A stretch of 64,000 bases of DNA from Bizionia paragorgiae (GTDB lineage: Bacteria > Bacteroidota > Bacteroidia > Flavobacteriales > Flavobacteriaceae), in NCBI RefSeq assembly GCF_900107625.1, contig NZ_FNQK01000009.1, forward strand, positions 62,001 to 126,000, read 5' to 3'. Below, piece after piece: positions 55,313 to 63,948 of this stretch. The position numbers were made by a program, and so were the translations under genes. The notes below the pieces were generated by a model. That model saw nothing but the letters and a program-made list of their open reading frames with translations, ran no database searches and had not been told where the DNA came from. Position 1 is the first letter of the stretch, and each line of letters starts with the position of its first letter.

Positions 55313-56316
55313 TTATTAGATACAAAATCAATAACTAGCCTATTAAAAGTTTCATGGCGATCAATTTGAGCTTCTATTGGCAAATAAAACAATTTCCCTT
55401 TTAGCTCTGAAAAGCTTTTTAAACGCATAAAATCTTTTTCTGTCGCCAGCAATACGTCTTCATTTTCAAATCGACTAATATCCGATGGGCTAAAACTATA
55501 ATGATCTTTAAACTCCAAATGTTTAAAATCCAAGCCTTCAGTTTTTAAGTAGTGCACTAAAGGCGCGGCATTGGCGATACCTGTTATTAATGTAAAGTTT
55601 GGCAGTTGATTTAAAGCTCTTGATTCCGTTTCCGAAAAGACCGTTTTACTATATGAGATCGAACTAAAAAACACGGATTGATGGGCTTTAGGCTTGATTC
55701 CTTTTAGTATTTTAGTTTTCTCCTCTTCTGTTAGTTGTGGAGGACACTTGGTGACTAGAATAATATCCGCACGCTTTGCACCTGCCCTAGGCTCTCTTAA
55801 ATCCCCTGTTGGCAACACACAATCTTTATAATATAGATTTGCGTGGGTAGTGAGTAGTAAATTTAAACCCGCAGTAACTTTTCTATGCTGAAAAGCATCG
55901 TCTAAAATAATTACTTCTGGCTTATTTAATAATCCTCTTAGTTTTGAAATACCTTGTTGACGGTTGGCATCGACAGCAACCTTAATGGCGTCACCATATT
56001 TACTATAAAATTGAAAAGGTTCATCACCTAAAGTTTTAGCATCATCATGTAATGCTCCTAGTACAAAACCTTCCGTTTCACGACCATAACCTCTACTTAA
56101 TGTCGCTACTTTATAATCCTCTTTTAGTAAGCGAATGAGATATTCAACCATTGGTGTTTTACCAGTACCACCGGCACTTAAATTCCCAACGCATAGCACA
56201 GGAAAATTATAGGTCATCGTTTTTTTAATACCACAATCGTACAATAAATTTCGTAGCCACGTGACAAGGAAATATACAGGCATTATAGGAAAAAGAAGAA
56301 AACGAAGTAATTTCAT
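55309..56316 (-). CDS. lpxK: tetraacyldisaccharide 4'-kinase LpxK
   Basis: A 335-residue protein starting at ATG 56316 (MKLLRFLLFPIMPVYFLVTW, a membrane anchor helix); upstream in-frame codons reach into the promoter of the divergent gene and look noncoding. The ATP loop is 'VGNLSAGGTGKTPMVEYL' (about 43-60) and 'VIILDDAFQHRKV' is the catalytic Asp-Asp/His region. LpxK phosphorylates the 4' position of the lipid A precursor at the inner membrane, so this is a Gram-negative outer membrane organism. Confidence 0.93.
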   Translation of the reverse strand: MKLLRFLLFPIMPVYFLVTWLRNLLYDCGIKKTMTYNFPVLCVGNLSAGGTGKTPMVEYLIRLLKEDYKVATLSRGYGRETEGFVLGALHDDAKTLGDEPFQFYSKYGDAIKVAVDANRQQGISKLRGLLNKPEVIILDDAFQHRKVTAGLNLLLTTHANLYYKDCVLPTGDLREPRAGAKRADIILVTKCPPQLTEEEKTKILKGIKPKAHQSVFFSSISYSKTVFSETESRALNQLPNFTLITGIANAAPLVHYLKTEGLDFKHLEFKDHYSFSPSDISRFENEDVLLATEKDFMRLKSFSELKGKLFYLPIEAQIDRHETFNRLVIDFVSNN

Positions 56317-56345
56317 AAACAAGAAACCAATTAAAATAGTGTTGC

Positions 56346-56378
56346 TTTGTAACAACGAAAGTAAATATTTTATATTTG
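56346..56378 (+). promoter_or_regulatory. Bacteroidota-type promoter of the Nif3-like gene
   Basis: TTTG (56346-56349), a 21-base spacer and TATATTTG (56371-56378) match the -33/-7 consensus of the Bacteroidota primary sigma factor exactly. The start codon is at 56404. This is the best promoter match I found in the window. Confidence 0.6.
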
Positions 56379-56403
56379 TTTCTAATTCAATTCTCAAATT
56401 AAT

Positions 56404-57498
56404 ATGATTATTCAAGACGTTGTTACCCTACTACAAGATTATGCGCCTTTAGCTTATGCCGAAGAATTTGATAATGTGGGTTTACTGGTAGGTGATAAAA
56501 ATGAAAAATTAACGGGAGTATTAGTAACATTAGATACTTTAGAAACTGTTGTAGACGAAGCAATAGAAAATAACTGCAATCTTATTGTTAGCTTCCACCC
56601 TATAATTTTTAAAGGATTAAAAAGTCTTACTGGTAAATCGTATGTGGAGCGCACGGTACTGAAAGCGATACAAAACAACATTGCGATATACACCATCCAT
56701 ACTGCATTAGACAATCATATTAACGGGGTTAATGATATTATTTGTGATAGGTTAGAATTAAAAAACAAACAGATTTTAATTCCGCAGCAACACACTATAA
56801 AAAAGTTAATTACGTATGTCCCTTTAAAAGATGCGGACACGTTACGGACGGCACTTTTTAATGCAGGAGCGGGATGCATTGGTAATTATGACGAATGCAG
56901 TTTTAATCTTGAGGGCACTGGGACCTTTAACGGAAATCCAGATTCCAATCCAGTAATTGGAGAACGCGGAGTAACGCACTATGAAAAAGAAACTCAGATT
57001 TCTGTCACTTTTAGCAAGCATTTAGAGTCGAAGATCGTATCCGCTTTATTTAAAAGTCACCCTTATGAAGAGGTTGCCTACGAAATCACAACATTAGAGA
57101 ATACGAATCAAAACATTGGCATAGGTATGCTTGGAGACTTAGAGGAAGACATGTCCGAATTAGACTTTTTAGCCTATCTTAAAACGAAGATGAAAACCAA
57201 TACTATCCGCCATTCCAGCTTATTAGGAAAACCTATAAAGCGAGTTGCTGTTCTTGGTGGATCAGGAGCATTTGCTATAGGGGCTGCTAAGGCTAAGGGT
57301 GCCGACATATTTATTACGGCAGATTTAAAGTATCATGACTTTTTTAGTGCCGAAAACCAACTCATTTTAGCCGATATTGGACATTATGAAAGCGAACAGT
57401 TCACAAAAAATGGTTTAGTTGCACATCTTACAAAAAAAATTAGTAATTTTGCAATCGTTTTATCGAACAAAAATACCAATCCTGTTAAGTACTTTTAA
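56404..57498 (+). CDS. Nif3-like dinuclear metal center protein
   Basis: A 364-residue DUF34/NIF3 protein. The N-terminal half starts 'LLQDYAPLAYAEEFDNVGLLVG' and has the metal-site segment 'IVSFHPIIFKGLKSL'; the C-terminal half has 'FITADLKYHDFFSAENQLILADIGHYESE' in pieces, with the remaining histidine ligands. A CutA/PII-like insert (about 130-235, 'KLITYVPLKDADTLRTALFNAGAGCIGNYDECSF' region) separates them, as in the long form of the family. A metal-binding hydrolase-like role is suspected but the function is unsettled (sometimes annotated GTP cyclohydrolase I type 2). The next gene starts 3 bases downstream. Confidence 0.88.
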   Translation: MIIQDVVTLLQDYAPLAYAEEFDNVGLLVGDKNEKLTGVLVTLDTLETVVDEAIENNCNLIVSFHPIIFKGLKSLTGKSYVERTVLKAIQNNIAIYTIHTALDNHINGVNDIICDRLELKNKQILIPQQHTIKKLITYVPLKDADTLRTALFNAGAGCIGNYDECSFNLEGTGTFNGNPDSNPVIGERGVTHYEKETQISVTFSKHLESKIVSALFKSHPYEEVAYEITTLENTNQNIGIGMLGDLEEDMSELDFLAYLKTKMKTNTIRHSSLLGKPIKRVAVLGGSGAFAIGAAKAKGADIFITADLKYHDFFSAENQLILADIGHYESEQFTKNGLVAHLTKKISNFAIVLSNKNTNPVKYF

Positions 57499-57501
57499 AA
57501 T

Positions 57502-58281
57502 ATGGCAAAGAGTAAAGAAGTAACTGTAGAAGAGCGTTTAAGATCTCTATACGATTTACAATTAATCGATTCTAGAATCGATGAAATAAGAAATGTTCGA
57601 GGAGAACTACCTTTAGAAGTTAGCGATTTAGAAGATGAAGTAGCTGGATTAAAAACCAGATTAGAAAAACTTCAATCAAGCTTAGAGTCTGTTGAAACAG
57701 ACATTACAGGTAAGAAAAACCTTATTGAAGAAGCTAAAACATTAATAAAAAAGTATAGTGAGCAACAAAAGAATGTTAGAAATAACAGAGAATTTGATTC
57801 ACTAACTAAAGAGGTAGAATACCAAGAACTTGAAATAGAATTAGCTGAAAAACACATCAGAGAATTTAAAGCTCAAATAGAGCAGAAAAAAGAAGTAATT
57901 GCTAAAACTAAGGAGCACGTAGACCAACGTGTAAACCACCTAAAGCATAAGAAAAGTGAATTAGACGCTATTTTATCTGAAACTGAAAAAGAAGAAAAAG
58001 CCCTAATTAAAAAGTCTGAAGAATACAAAAAGAAAATTGAGGAGCGTTTAGTTGCTGCTTACACACGTATTCGTAAGAATGTAAAAAACGGATTAGCTGT
58101 TGTACCAATCGAAAGAGGTGCATCTGGAGGATCTTACTTTACCATTCCACCACAAGTACAAATGGAAATTGGAGCACGTAAAAAAATCATCACCGATGAA
58201 CATTCAGGACGTATTTTAGTCGATGGTCTTTTAGCTCAAGAAGAAAAAGAAAAAATGGAGAAAATGTTTAAAAAACTATAA
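57502..58281 (+). CDS. coiled-coil zinc-ribbon family protein lacking the zinc cysteines
   Basis: A 259-residue protein of the family with a long antiparallel coiled coil (about 12-185, rich in Glu/Lys) and a C-terminal C4 zinc ribbon (CT398/zf-RING_7-like). In typical members the ribbon reads C-x2-C and C-x2-C around 'PPQ...EI'. Here the matching region (about 200-245) is ERGASGGSYFTIPPQ, then 'EIGARKKII', then 'DEHSGRIL', with no cysteine, so zinc binding is lost. It may still act as a structural coiled coil. It is 3 bases after the Nif3-like gene and forms a conserved-looking pair, followed by a terminator. Confidence 0.82.
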   Translation: MAKSKEVTVEERLRSLYDLQLIDSRIDEIRNVRGELPLEVSDLEDEVAGLKTRLEKLQSSLESVETDITGKKNLIEEAKTLIKKYSEQQKNVRNNREFDSLTKEVEYQELEIELAEKHIREFKAQIEQKKEVIAKTKEHVDQRVNHLKHKKSELDAILSETEKEEKALIKKSEEYKKKIEERLVAAYTRIRKNVKNGLAVVPIERGASGGSYFTIPPQVQMEIGARKKIITDEHSGRILVDGLLAQEEKEKMEKMFKKL

Positions 58282-58302
58282 TTCCATTTCACTAATACCA
58301 TT

Positions 58303-58332
58303 AAAGCCTCTATTTTTATAGAGGCTTTTTTT
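58303..58332 (+). terminator. intrinsic terminator of the Nif3-like operon
   Basis: An 11-bp stem AAAGCCTCTAT/ATAGAGGCTTT with a 4-base loop and a T run, 21 bases after the stop. Confidence 0.85.
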
Positions 58333-58408
58333 ATTTAACACAGGTTTAGCTTCTTTACACTAAGGAATCCCTCTTTAGAGCGACTAACTAAATCAAAACC
58401 GCTCAGCT

Positions 58409-59074
58409 ATGAAAAAAATGATTCCTATATTATTCATCACACTACTGTTAAGTTGCCAAAACAAAGCACAAAATAAGGAGCTCAACGCGAAACAAAATGC
58501 TGTTCAAATGGCAGCCCCAGTTTCTGTGCCTTCAGAAAATGGAATGGAACGTGCCTATTTTGCAAGTGGTTGTTTTTGGTGTGTAGAAGCCATATATGAA
58601 AGTGTTAATGGAGTTAGTGAGGTTATTAGTGGTTACGCTGGAGGACATACTAAATATCCAACATACGAATCTAGTAACACAGGAAGAACAGGACACGCCG
58701 AAGCTGTGGAGGTTATCTACAACCCTAAAATTGTAAATTTTAGCACGCTAATCGACGTCTATTTCGCTTCTCAAAATCCAACACAAGTTAACGGCCAAGG
58801 TCCAGATATAGGTTCGCAATACCGCTCTATTATTTTCTACCAAAACACTGAACAAAAATCACTGATTCTAGATAAAAAAGAAGCTCTTTCTAAAAAATTA
58901 GGTAAACCGGTGGCTGCCGAGGTCTATCCGTTTCAGAAGTTTTGGGTTGCAGAAGACTATCATCAAGATTACGAAAGACTACACCCTAATAACAGTTATA
59001 TAAAAAACGTATCTATACCAAGATTAAAGCGTTTTCAAGCCAGTATGCCTGAGATTTTAAAGAAAAACCACTAA
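58409..59074 (+). CDS. msrA: peptide-methionine (S)-S-oxide reductase MsrA, lipoprotein form
   Basis: A 221-residue protein with a lipobox (LLLSC, Cys16), so it is likely anchored in the envelope. The active site is GCFWC (Cys55 nucleophile, Cys58), preceded by 'RAYFASG' and followed by 'GYAGGHTKYPTYESS' and 'QVNGQGPDIGSQYRSIIFY'. It reduces S-oxides of methionine in proteins; the envelope location suggests repair of exported proteins. The stop overlaps the convergent methyltransferase stop by 4 bases. Confidence 0.93.
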   Translation: MKKMIPILFITLLLSCQNKAQNKELNAKQNAVQMAAPVSVPSENGMERAYFASGCFWCVEAIYESVNGVSEVISGYAGGHTKYPTYESSNTGRTGHAEAVEVIYNPKIVNFSTLIDVYFASQNPTQVNGQGPDIGSQYRSIIFYQNTEQKSLILDKKEALSKKLGKPVAAEVYPFQKFWVAEDYHQDYERLHPNNSYIKNVSIPRLKRFQASMPEILKKNH

Positions 59075-59871
59075 CCTTTTGTGGCTTTAATTTCAAAGGT
59101 TAAAGGATATAACGGTTTTTCTGTTGCATAATTTCCCGATGTCATTCTCACCAAATTTGGCAGCACATTATAAGGGGTTTCATGATATTCATTTAAGTAC
59201 TCTACATGTAATCCTGCCGAAGTTAGCGCGTTGACCACTTCGCTTAAACCGTGATTCCATCCGTATTCTTTACTAATCATTTTATGCTCGGTATCGGCAT
59301 AAGTGCCTTCATATTCCTCATAGATAACCTCCTCTTGCATATAACCATACTTCATAATAGGTTTACCTTCTAAATAATCGAACATCCAAACGATAGGATG
59401 AAACTCCACCATATAAAACGTCCCCCCATGTTTAAGACGCTCTGCTATCATTTGTCCCCAAGGTTTTAAATCTGGCAACCAACCAATAACGCCATAACTG
59501 GTAAACACAATATCAAAAGTATCCGATATATATTTTGAAGTTTCCAACACGTTACAACAGACAAACTGGGCATCTAGCTGTAATTCCGTGTTAAGTTGCT
59601 GTGCTAATTTTATACCTTCATCACTAATATCCACACCAACACATTTCGCCCCCAAGCGGCTCCAACTTAAAGTATCTTGACCAAAATGACATTGCAAATG
59701 CAATAGACTTTTATTTTTAACCGTTCCTAAGGCATGTAATTCATACTGATTTAATGAAGACTCCCCTTCCTTAAATGCTTTCAAATCATACATATTAGAT
59801 GATGCATGTGCTTTTACTTTAGCATTCCATGTTGCCTTATTGGTTTCAAAATATTTTGATAAATCTTTCAT
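59071..59871 (-). CDS. class I SAM-dependent methyltransferase
   Basis: A 266-residue enzyme. 'SLLHLQCHFGQDTLSWSRLGAKCVGVDISDEGI' in pieces (about 54-86) contains SAM motif I (LQCHFGQDT in place of G-x-G-x-G) and the acidic DIS. 'FDIVFTSYGVIGWLPDLKPWGQMIAERLKHGGTFYMVEFHP' in pieces covers motifs II and III. The start 'YFETNKATWNAKVKAHASSNMYDL' is shared with small-molecule methyltransferases in Flavobacteriaceae. Substrate unknown. Confidence 0.85.
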   Translation of the reverse strand: MKDLSKYFETNKATWNAKVKAHASSNMYDLKAFKEGESSLNQYELHALGTVKNKSLLHLQCHFGQDTLSWSRLGAKCVGVDISDEGIKLAQQLNTELQLDAQFVCCNVLETSKYISDTFDIVFTSYGVIGWLPDLKPWGQMIAERLKHGGTFYMVEFHPIVWMFDYLEGKPIMKYGYMQEEVIYEEYEGTYADTEHKMISKEYGWNHGLSEVVNALTSAGLHVEYLNEYHETPYNVLPNLVRMTSGNYATEKPLYPLTFEIKATKG

Positions 59872-59956
59872 TTTTTTCTTTTAAAACATCCAAGTTACTG
59901 TTTTTACTCGTATATCTAATAAACAACTATTCCGCTTTATGCGCCTATATATATTT

Positions 59957-59987
59957 GAAGTGCTTTTACCACCGGTAAAAGCACTTC
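59957..59987. repeat. 14-bp perfect inverted repeat in a divergent promoter region
   Basis: GAAGTGCTTTTACC (59957-59970) and its exact reverse complement (59974-59987) flank a 3-base loop. They lie between the methyltransferase gene (minus) and the lipoprotein gene (plus). A TAACTTTG -7 box at 60007-60014 is 19 bases beyond it, so the right arm falls on the expected -33 position. It could be an operator or a terminator-like hairpin. Confidence 0.6.
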
Positions 59988-60032
59988 GTGTTTTATAGAC
60001 ATTACCTAACTTTGCTATAAATATTGTGTGCT

Positions 60033-60725
60033 ATGACTAAATATGTTTTATTTTTTTGCCTTACACTTTACTTTTCATCTTGTAAAGATGATCAAAACGT
60101 AAAAAACCAATCGGAAACCACCACCCCTCAAGAGCTAACGGTAGCAGAGAAAATTGCAAATGCTAACGGGTATCAACAGTGGGATTCAGTTAACGAGATT
60201 CACTTTACTTTTAATGTCGATACCGATTCTATGCATTTTGAACGGCAATGGAAATGGTTCCCTAAAGAAAACAGAGTAACACATACAAAGTCAACTGGTG
60301 AACACATTAGCTATAACCGACAAGCGATGGACAGCCTGTTGAAAACCATAGACCAAAAATTTATTAATGACAAATTTTGGCTCTTAGCACCTTTTAATTT
60401 GGTGTGGGATGAGGGCATATCTATTTCTAAATCAACAAAGGAAATCGCCCCAATTTGCAAAGACTCTTTAAATAAAATTACGCTAACCTACTCCGAAGAT
60501 GGCGGTTACACTCCTGGTGATGCCTATGACCTTTTCTATGGCGACGACTACCTAATTAAAGAATGGATTTACCGAAAAGGAAATCAGTCGGAACCCTCAT
60601 TAACCACAACCTGGGAGGAATACGAAACTTTTAATGGCTTAAAAATCGCAAAATCTCATAAAAAATCAGGTGAAAATTGGAACCTGAACTTCACCAATAT
60701 TAAGGTGGTTTCTAAATCGCTTTAG
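60033..60725 (+). CDS. lipoprotein of unknown function
   Basis: A protein of about 230 residues from ATG 60033; an in-frame TTG three codons earlier is not favoured. The signal peptide ends in a lipobox (YFSSC) followed by KDDQN. The rest has 'AEKIANANGYQQWDSVNEIHFTFNVD' in pieces, 'RQWKWFPKENRVTHT', 'FWLLAPFNLVWDEG' and 'TTWEEYETFNGLKIAKSHKK', a pattern of beta-strands typical of outer-membrane-associated, LolA/LolB-like or thermostable-lipoprotein folds in Flavobacteriaceae. No catalytic motif was recognised. It is 66 bases upstream of kynU. Confidence 0.65.
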   Translation: MTKYVLFFCLTLYFSSCKDDQNVKNQSETTTPQELTVAEKIANANGYQQWDSVNEIHFTFNVDTDSMHFERQWKWFPKENRVTHTKSTGEHISYNRQAMDSLLKTIDQKFINDKFWLLAPFNLVWDEGISISKSTKEIAPICKDSLNKITLTYSEDGGYTPGDAYDLFYGDDYLIKEWIYRKGNQSEPSLTTTWEEYETFNGLKIAKSHKKSGENWNLNFTNIKVVSKSL

Positions 60726-60735
60726 AAATTTAAAA

Positions 60736-60770
60736 TTGCTTCTCTACTAAATTATTAATCCTTATTTTTG
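60736..60770 (+). promoter_or_regulatory. candidate promoter of the kynurenine operon
   Basis: TTG at 60736-60738 and TATTTTTG at 60763-60770 (TAnnTTTG type), 21 bases before kynU. The 24-base spacer is slightly long, so the -33 part is uncertain. Confidence 0.4.
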
Positions 60771-60791
60771 TTGGAAACCAAAAAATAATAC

Positions 60792-62066
60792 ATGTTGTCC
60801 AACTACCAATTAGGTCTTGATTACGCTAAGCAATTAGACAAAGAAGACGAACTATCACACTATAGAAATCAATTTCACATACCCAAAGATAAGAATGGAA
60901 ATGACCTTATTTATCTCTGTGGAAACTCTTTAGGTCTACAACCAAAGGCCACCAAGGACTATATTAACCAAGAGCTTGAAGACTGGGCCAATCTCGGTGT
61001 CGAAGGTCATACAGACGCCAAAAACCCATGGTTACCTTACCACGAGTTTTTAACCGAAAGCATGGCCAAAGTTGTAGGTGCTAAACCTATAGAGGTGGTG
61101 GTTATGAATACGTTGACAACAAACCTTCACTTAATGATGGTTAGTTTTTACAAACCCACAGCAAAACGTCATAAAATTTTAATTGAGTCGGATGCCTTTC
61201 CTAGCGATAAGTATGCTGTAGAATCACAATTACGTCACCACGGATACGACGATAAAGACGGATTAGTGCTTTGGTCTCCTCGTCCAGGAGAAGAATTAGC
61301 TCGTTATGAAGATTTAGAAGCCATTTTAGAAGCCCAAGGCGATGAAATAGCACTGATAATGATTGGCGGTGTTAATTATTATACTGGTCAGTATTTCGAT
61401 TTAAAACGCATTGCTGCTTTAGGTCATCAATACGGTTGCAAAGTCGGATTTGACTGTGCTCACGGTGCAGGAAATGTGGCATTAAACCTTCACGATTCGG
61501 GTGCCGATTTTGCAGTGTGGTGTACCTATAAATATATGAACTCAGGTCCTGGTAGTTTAGGAGGTTGTTTTGTTCATGAAAGACACGCGCACAATAAAGA
61601 ATTAAACCGCTTTACAGGATGGTGGAGTCACAATAAAGAAACCCGTTTTAATATGCGTGGTGAATTTGATGCTTTGGCTGGTGCCGAAGGTTGGCAATTA
61701 AGTAATCCTCCTATTCTATCTATGGCAGCAATTAAAGCGTCTGCCGATATGTTTAATGAAGTAGGCATGGAAAAACTGACCAAAAAATCGAAACATATTA
61801 CTGGCTATTTCGAGTTTTTATTAAACGAATTAAACAATACCGACATAAAAATAATTACACCTACGAATCCTGAAGAACGTGGCTGCCAATTATCAATACA
61901 AGTGAAAAATGCAGACCGTAGTCTACACGATAAATTAACTGCTTCAGGGGTGATTAGCGATTGGAGAGAGCCCGATGTTATTCGTTGTGCCCCAATTCCG
62001 CTATACAATTCATATCAAGACGTCTATTTAATGGTCGAAAAACTGAAAACTATTTTAAATGATTAA
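60792..62066 (+). CDS. kynU: kynureninase
   Basis: A 424-residue PLP enzyme. It has 'YLCGNSLGLQPKATKDYI', 'WLPYHEF', 'NTLTTNLHLMMVSFY', 'FDCAHGAGNVALNLHD' and the PLP lysine Lys247 in CTYKYMNSGPGSLGG. It cleaves kynurenine or 3-hydroxykynurenine to (3-hydroxy)anthranilate and alanine. The end overlaps kmo by 8 bases. With Kmo and the RidA-type deaminase downstream it is the entry to oxidative tryptophan breakdown through the kynurenine route. Confidence 0.95.
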   Translation: MLSNYQLGLDYAKQLDKEDELSHYRNQFHIPKDKNGNDLIYLCGNSLGLQPKATKDYINQELEDWANLGVEGHTDAKNPWLPYHEFLTESMAKVVGAKPIEVVVMNTLTTNLHLMMVSFYKPTAKRHKILIESDAFPSDKYAVESQLRHHGYDDKDGLVLWSPRPGEELARYEDLEAILEAQGDEIALIMIGGVNYYTGQYFDLKRIAALGHQYGCKVGFDCAHGAGNVALNLHDSGADFAVWCTYKYMNSGPGSLGGCFVHERHAHNKELNRFTGWWSHNKETRFNMRGEFDALAGAEGWQLSNPPILSMAAIKASADMFNEVGMEKLTKKSKHITGYFEFLLNELNNTDIKIITPTNPEERGCQLSIQVKNADRSLHDKLTASGVISDWREPDVIRCAPIPLYNSYQDVYLMVEKLKTILND

Positions 62067-63471
62067 GGAAAAAAACATACAAATTATTGGTGCCGGACTT
62101 TGTGGCTCTTTATTAGCGCTGCGCTTAGGTCAACGAGGCTACAATGTTACCGTTTTCGAAAAACGTCCCGACTTGCGCAAAGTAGATATTTCTGCCGGGC
62201 GCTCCATAAATTTAGCACTTTCAGACCGTGGGTTTTCAGCTATGGATTTGGTAGGCATACAACATAAAGTGCAACCGCTTTGTATTCCTATGAACGGCCG
62301 CATGCTTCACGATACCGAAGGCAATACAATTCTAGCGCCTTACAGTGGTCGCGAACACGAGTTTATTAACTCCATTTCACGTGGAGACTTAAATAGTTTG
62401 CTCTTAGATGAGGCTGAAGCCTTACCAAATGTAAGTATTCATTTTAATTACGAGTGTCGCTCTGTAGATTTCGAAAACGGCATCTCACATTTCTATAACT
62501 ACGAAACCAAAGAAGAATCCACTAAATCTGCCGATGTTATTTTTGGTACCGATGGTGCTGGTTCTGCTTTAAGAAAAAGTTATTATTTAGAAAATAAGTT
62601 CCTATTCAGTTTTTTACAAGATTATCTTACGCACGGCTATAAAGAGTTAAGCATTCTACCCGCAGAAAACAACGGGTATAAAACCTATAAAAACGCTCTG
62701 CATATATGGGGTCGCGGCGATTTTATGCTTATTGCTTTACCAAATTTAGATGGTAGCTTTACGGTTACTTTATTTTTAAGCTACGCTGAAGGGGAATACA
62801 ACTTTAACAACCTAACAACAAAAGAACGCGTTTTAGAATTCTTTGAAAAATATTTTAAGGATGCTTTAGAACTCATGCCAAACCTTATCGATGACTTCTT
62901 TGATAACCCGACGTCACCATTAGGAACAGTAAAATGTTCTCCATGGCATTATAAAGGAAAAACGATTCTGTTGGGAGATGCCGCTCATGCTATTGTGCCA
63001 TTTTACGGACAAGGGATGAACGCGTCTTTTGAAGATGTTGTTGAGTTTGATAAGTTTTTAGATAAAGATTATGGGTCTTGGGAGCAGGTTTTTGAAGCTT
63101 ACGAAAAATCGCGTAAACAAGATACCGATGCTATTGCGGATTTGGCTATAGACAACTTTCATGAAATGAAAGGTCATGTAAACCACGCTGACTTTAGAGA
63201 GAAAAGGAATCTAGAAATGGCTTTTGAAAAAGAATTCCCTAACGACTATTCTTCAAAATATTCGTTAGTAACCTTTAATGAAAACATAGGTTACCGCGAA
63301 GCGATGTTAAAAGGTCGCGCGCAAGATAAAGCCATTTTGAATATGTTAGCCGATGGTGTCATAAAAACACCGTTAGACCTCTCTACAAAGTCATTAAAAA
63401 ACACCTTATTACAAGTACAAAAAGAAACCGAAAACATTCTAGAAGACGATAGGGTGGCAGGTTTAAAATAA
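62059..63471 (+). CDS. kmo: kynurenine 3-monooxygenase
   Basis: A 470-residue flavin monooxygenase. The FAD fold is GAGLCG (11-16), then '[18 protein letters not shown]', '[13 protein letters not shown]' and the second FAD motif '[24 protein letters not shown]'. The C-terminal part carries the substrate-binding helices of KMO. It hydroxylates kynurenine at C3 using NADPH and oxygen. The start overlaps kynU by 8 bases, and the deaminase gene follows after 7 bases. Confidence 0.95.
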   Translation: MIKEKNIQIIGAGLCGSLLALRLGQRGYNVTVFEKRPDLRKVDISAGRSINLALSDRGFSAMDLVGIQHKVQPLCIPMNGRMLHDTEGNTILAPYSGREHEFINSISRGDLNSLLLDEAEALPNVSIHFNYECRSVDFENGISHFYNYETKEESTKSADVIFGTDGAGSALRKSYYLENKFLFSFLQDYLTHGYKELSILPAENNGYKTYKNALHIWGRGDFMLIALPNLDGSFTVTLFLSYAEGEYNFNNLTTKERVLEFFEKYFKDALELMPNLIDDFFDNPTSPLGTVKCSPWHYKGKTILLGDAAHAIVPFYGQGMNASFEDVVEFDKFLDKDYGSWEQVFEAYEKSRKQDTDAIADLAIDNFHEMKGHVNHADFREKRNLEMAFEKEFPNDYSSKYSLVTFNENIGYREAMLKGRAQDKAILNMLADGVIKTPLDLSTKSLKNTLLQVQKETENILEDDRVAGLK

Positions 63472-63478
63472 TATACCA

Positions 63479-63904
63479 ATGAAAAATCAAGATACAGCAG
63501 ACGAATCAAAAAAAGTAACCCCACGCGGGGCCTACCCTATTACTAAACGCGTAGGCGATTTTATTTTCGTGTCCGGAACCAGTTCTAGACGCCCAGATAA
63601 CAGCATCGCAGGAGTGGATATTATAGATGAAATGGGTACAAAACGCTTAAATGCAGAAGTACAAACTCGTGAAGTAATAAAAAACATAGAAAGAAACTTA
63701 GCTAAGGAAGGGGCGACTTTAAAAGATGTTGTTGATGTGACTTCTTTTCTTGTTAATATGAATGACTTTGCTGGGTATAACAAAGCCTATGCAGAGTTTT
63801 TTAGTAAGGAAGACGGGCCAACACGTACAACGGTTGCCGTACATCAATTACCCCATCCCGATTTGGTTGTAGAAATCAAGGTCATGGCTTATAAAAAACA
63901 ATAA
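63479..63904 (+). CDS. RidA-family 2-aminomuconate deaminase (AmnD/NbaF-like)
   Basis: A 141-residue YjgF/RidA-fold protein. '[27 protein letters not shown]', '[13 protein letters not shown]', '[17 protein letters not shown]' and '[22 protein letters not shown]' in pieces match the aminomuconate deaminase subgroup better than housekeeping RidA (the SSRRPDN and VHQLPHP stretches). The reaction would be 2-aminomuconate to 4-oxalocrotonate, after ring cleavage of 3-hydroxyanthranilate. Its place after kynU and kmo supports this. The housekeeping imine deaminase role is the alternative. Confidence 0.85.
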   Translation: MKNQDTADESKKVTPRGAYPITKRVGDFIFVSGTSSRRPDNSIAGVDIIDEMGTKRLNAEVQTREVIKNIERNLAKEGATLKDVVDVTSFLVNMNDFAGYNKAYAEFFSKEDGPTRTTVAVHQLPHPDLVVEIKVMAYKKQ

Positions 63905-63948
63905 GCAGTTTAAAACAAAGTCTTTAACCGACTAAAATCAAAATTTTA

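Noticed and set aside
56317-56415. Upstream extension of lpxK
   Set aside because: It would run through the best promoter match in the window and precede the conserved membrane anchor start.
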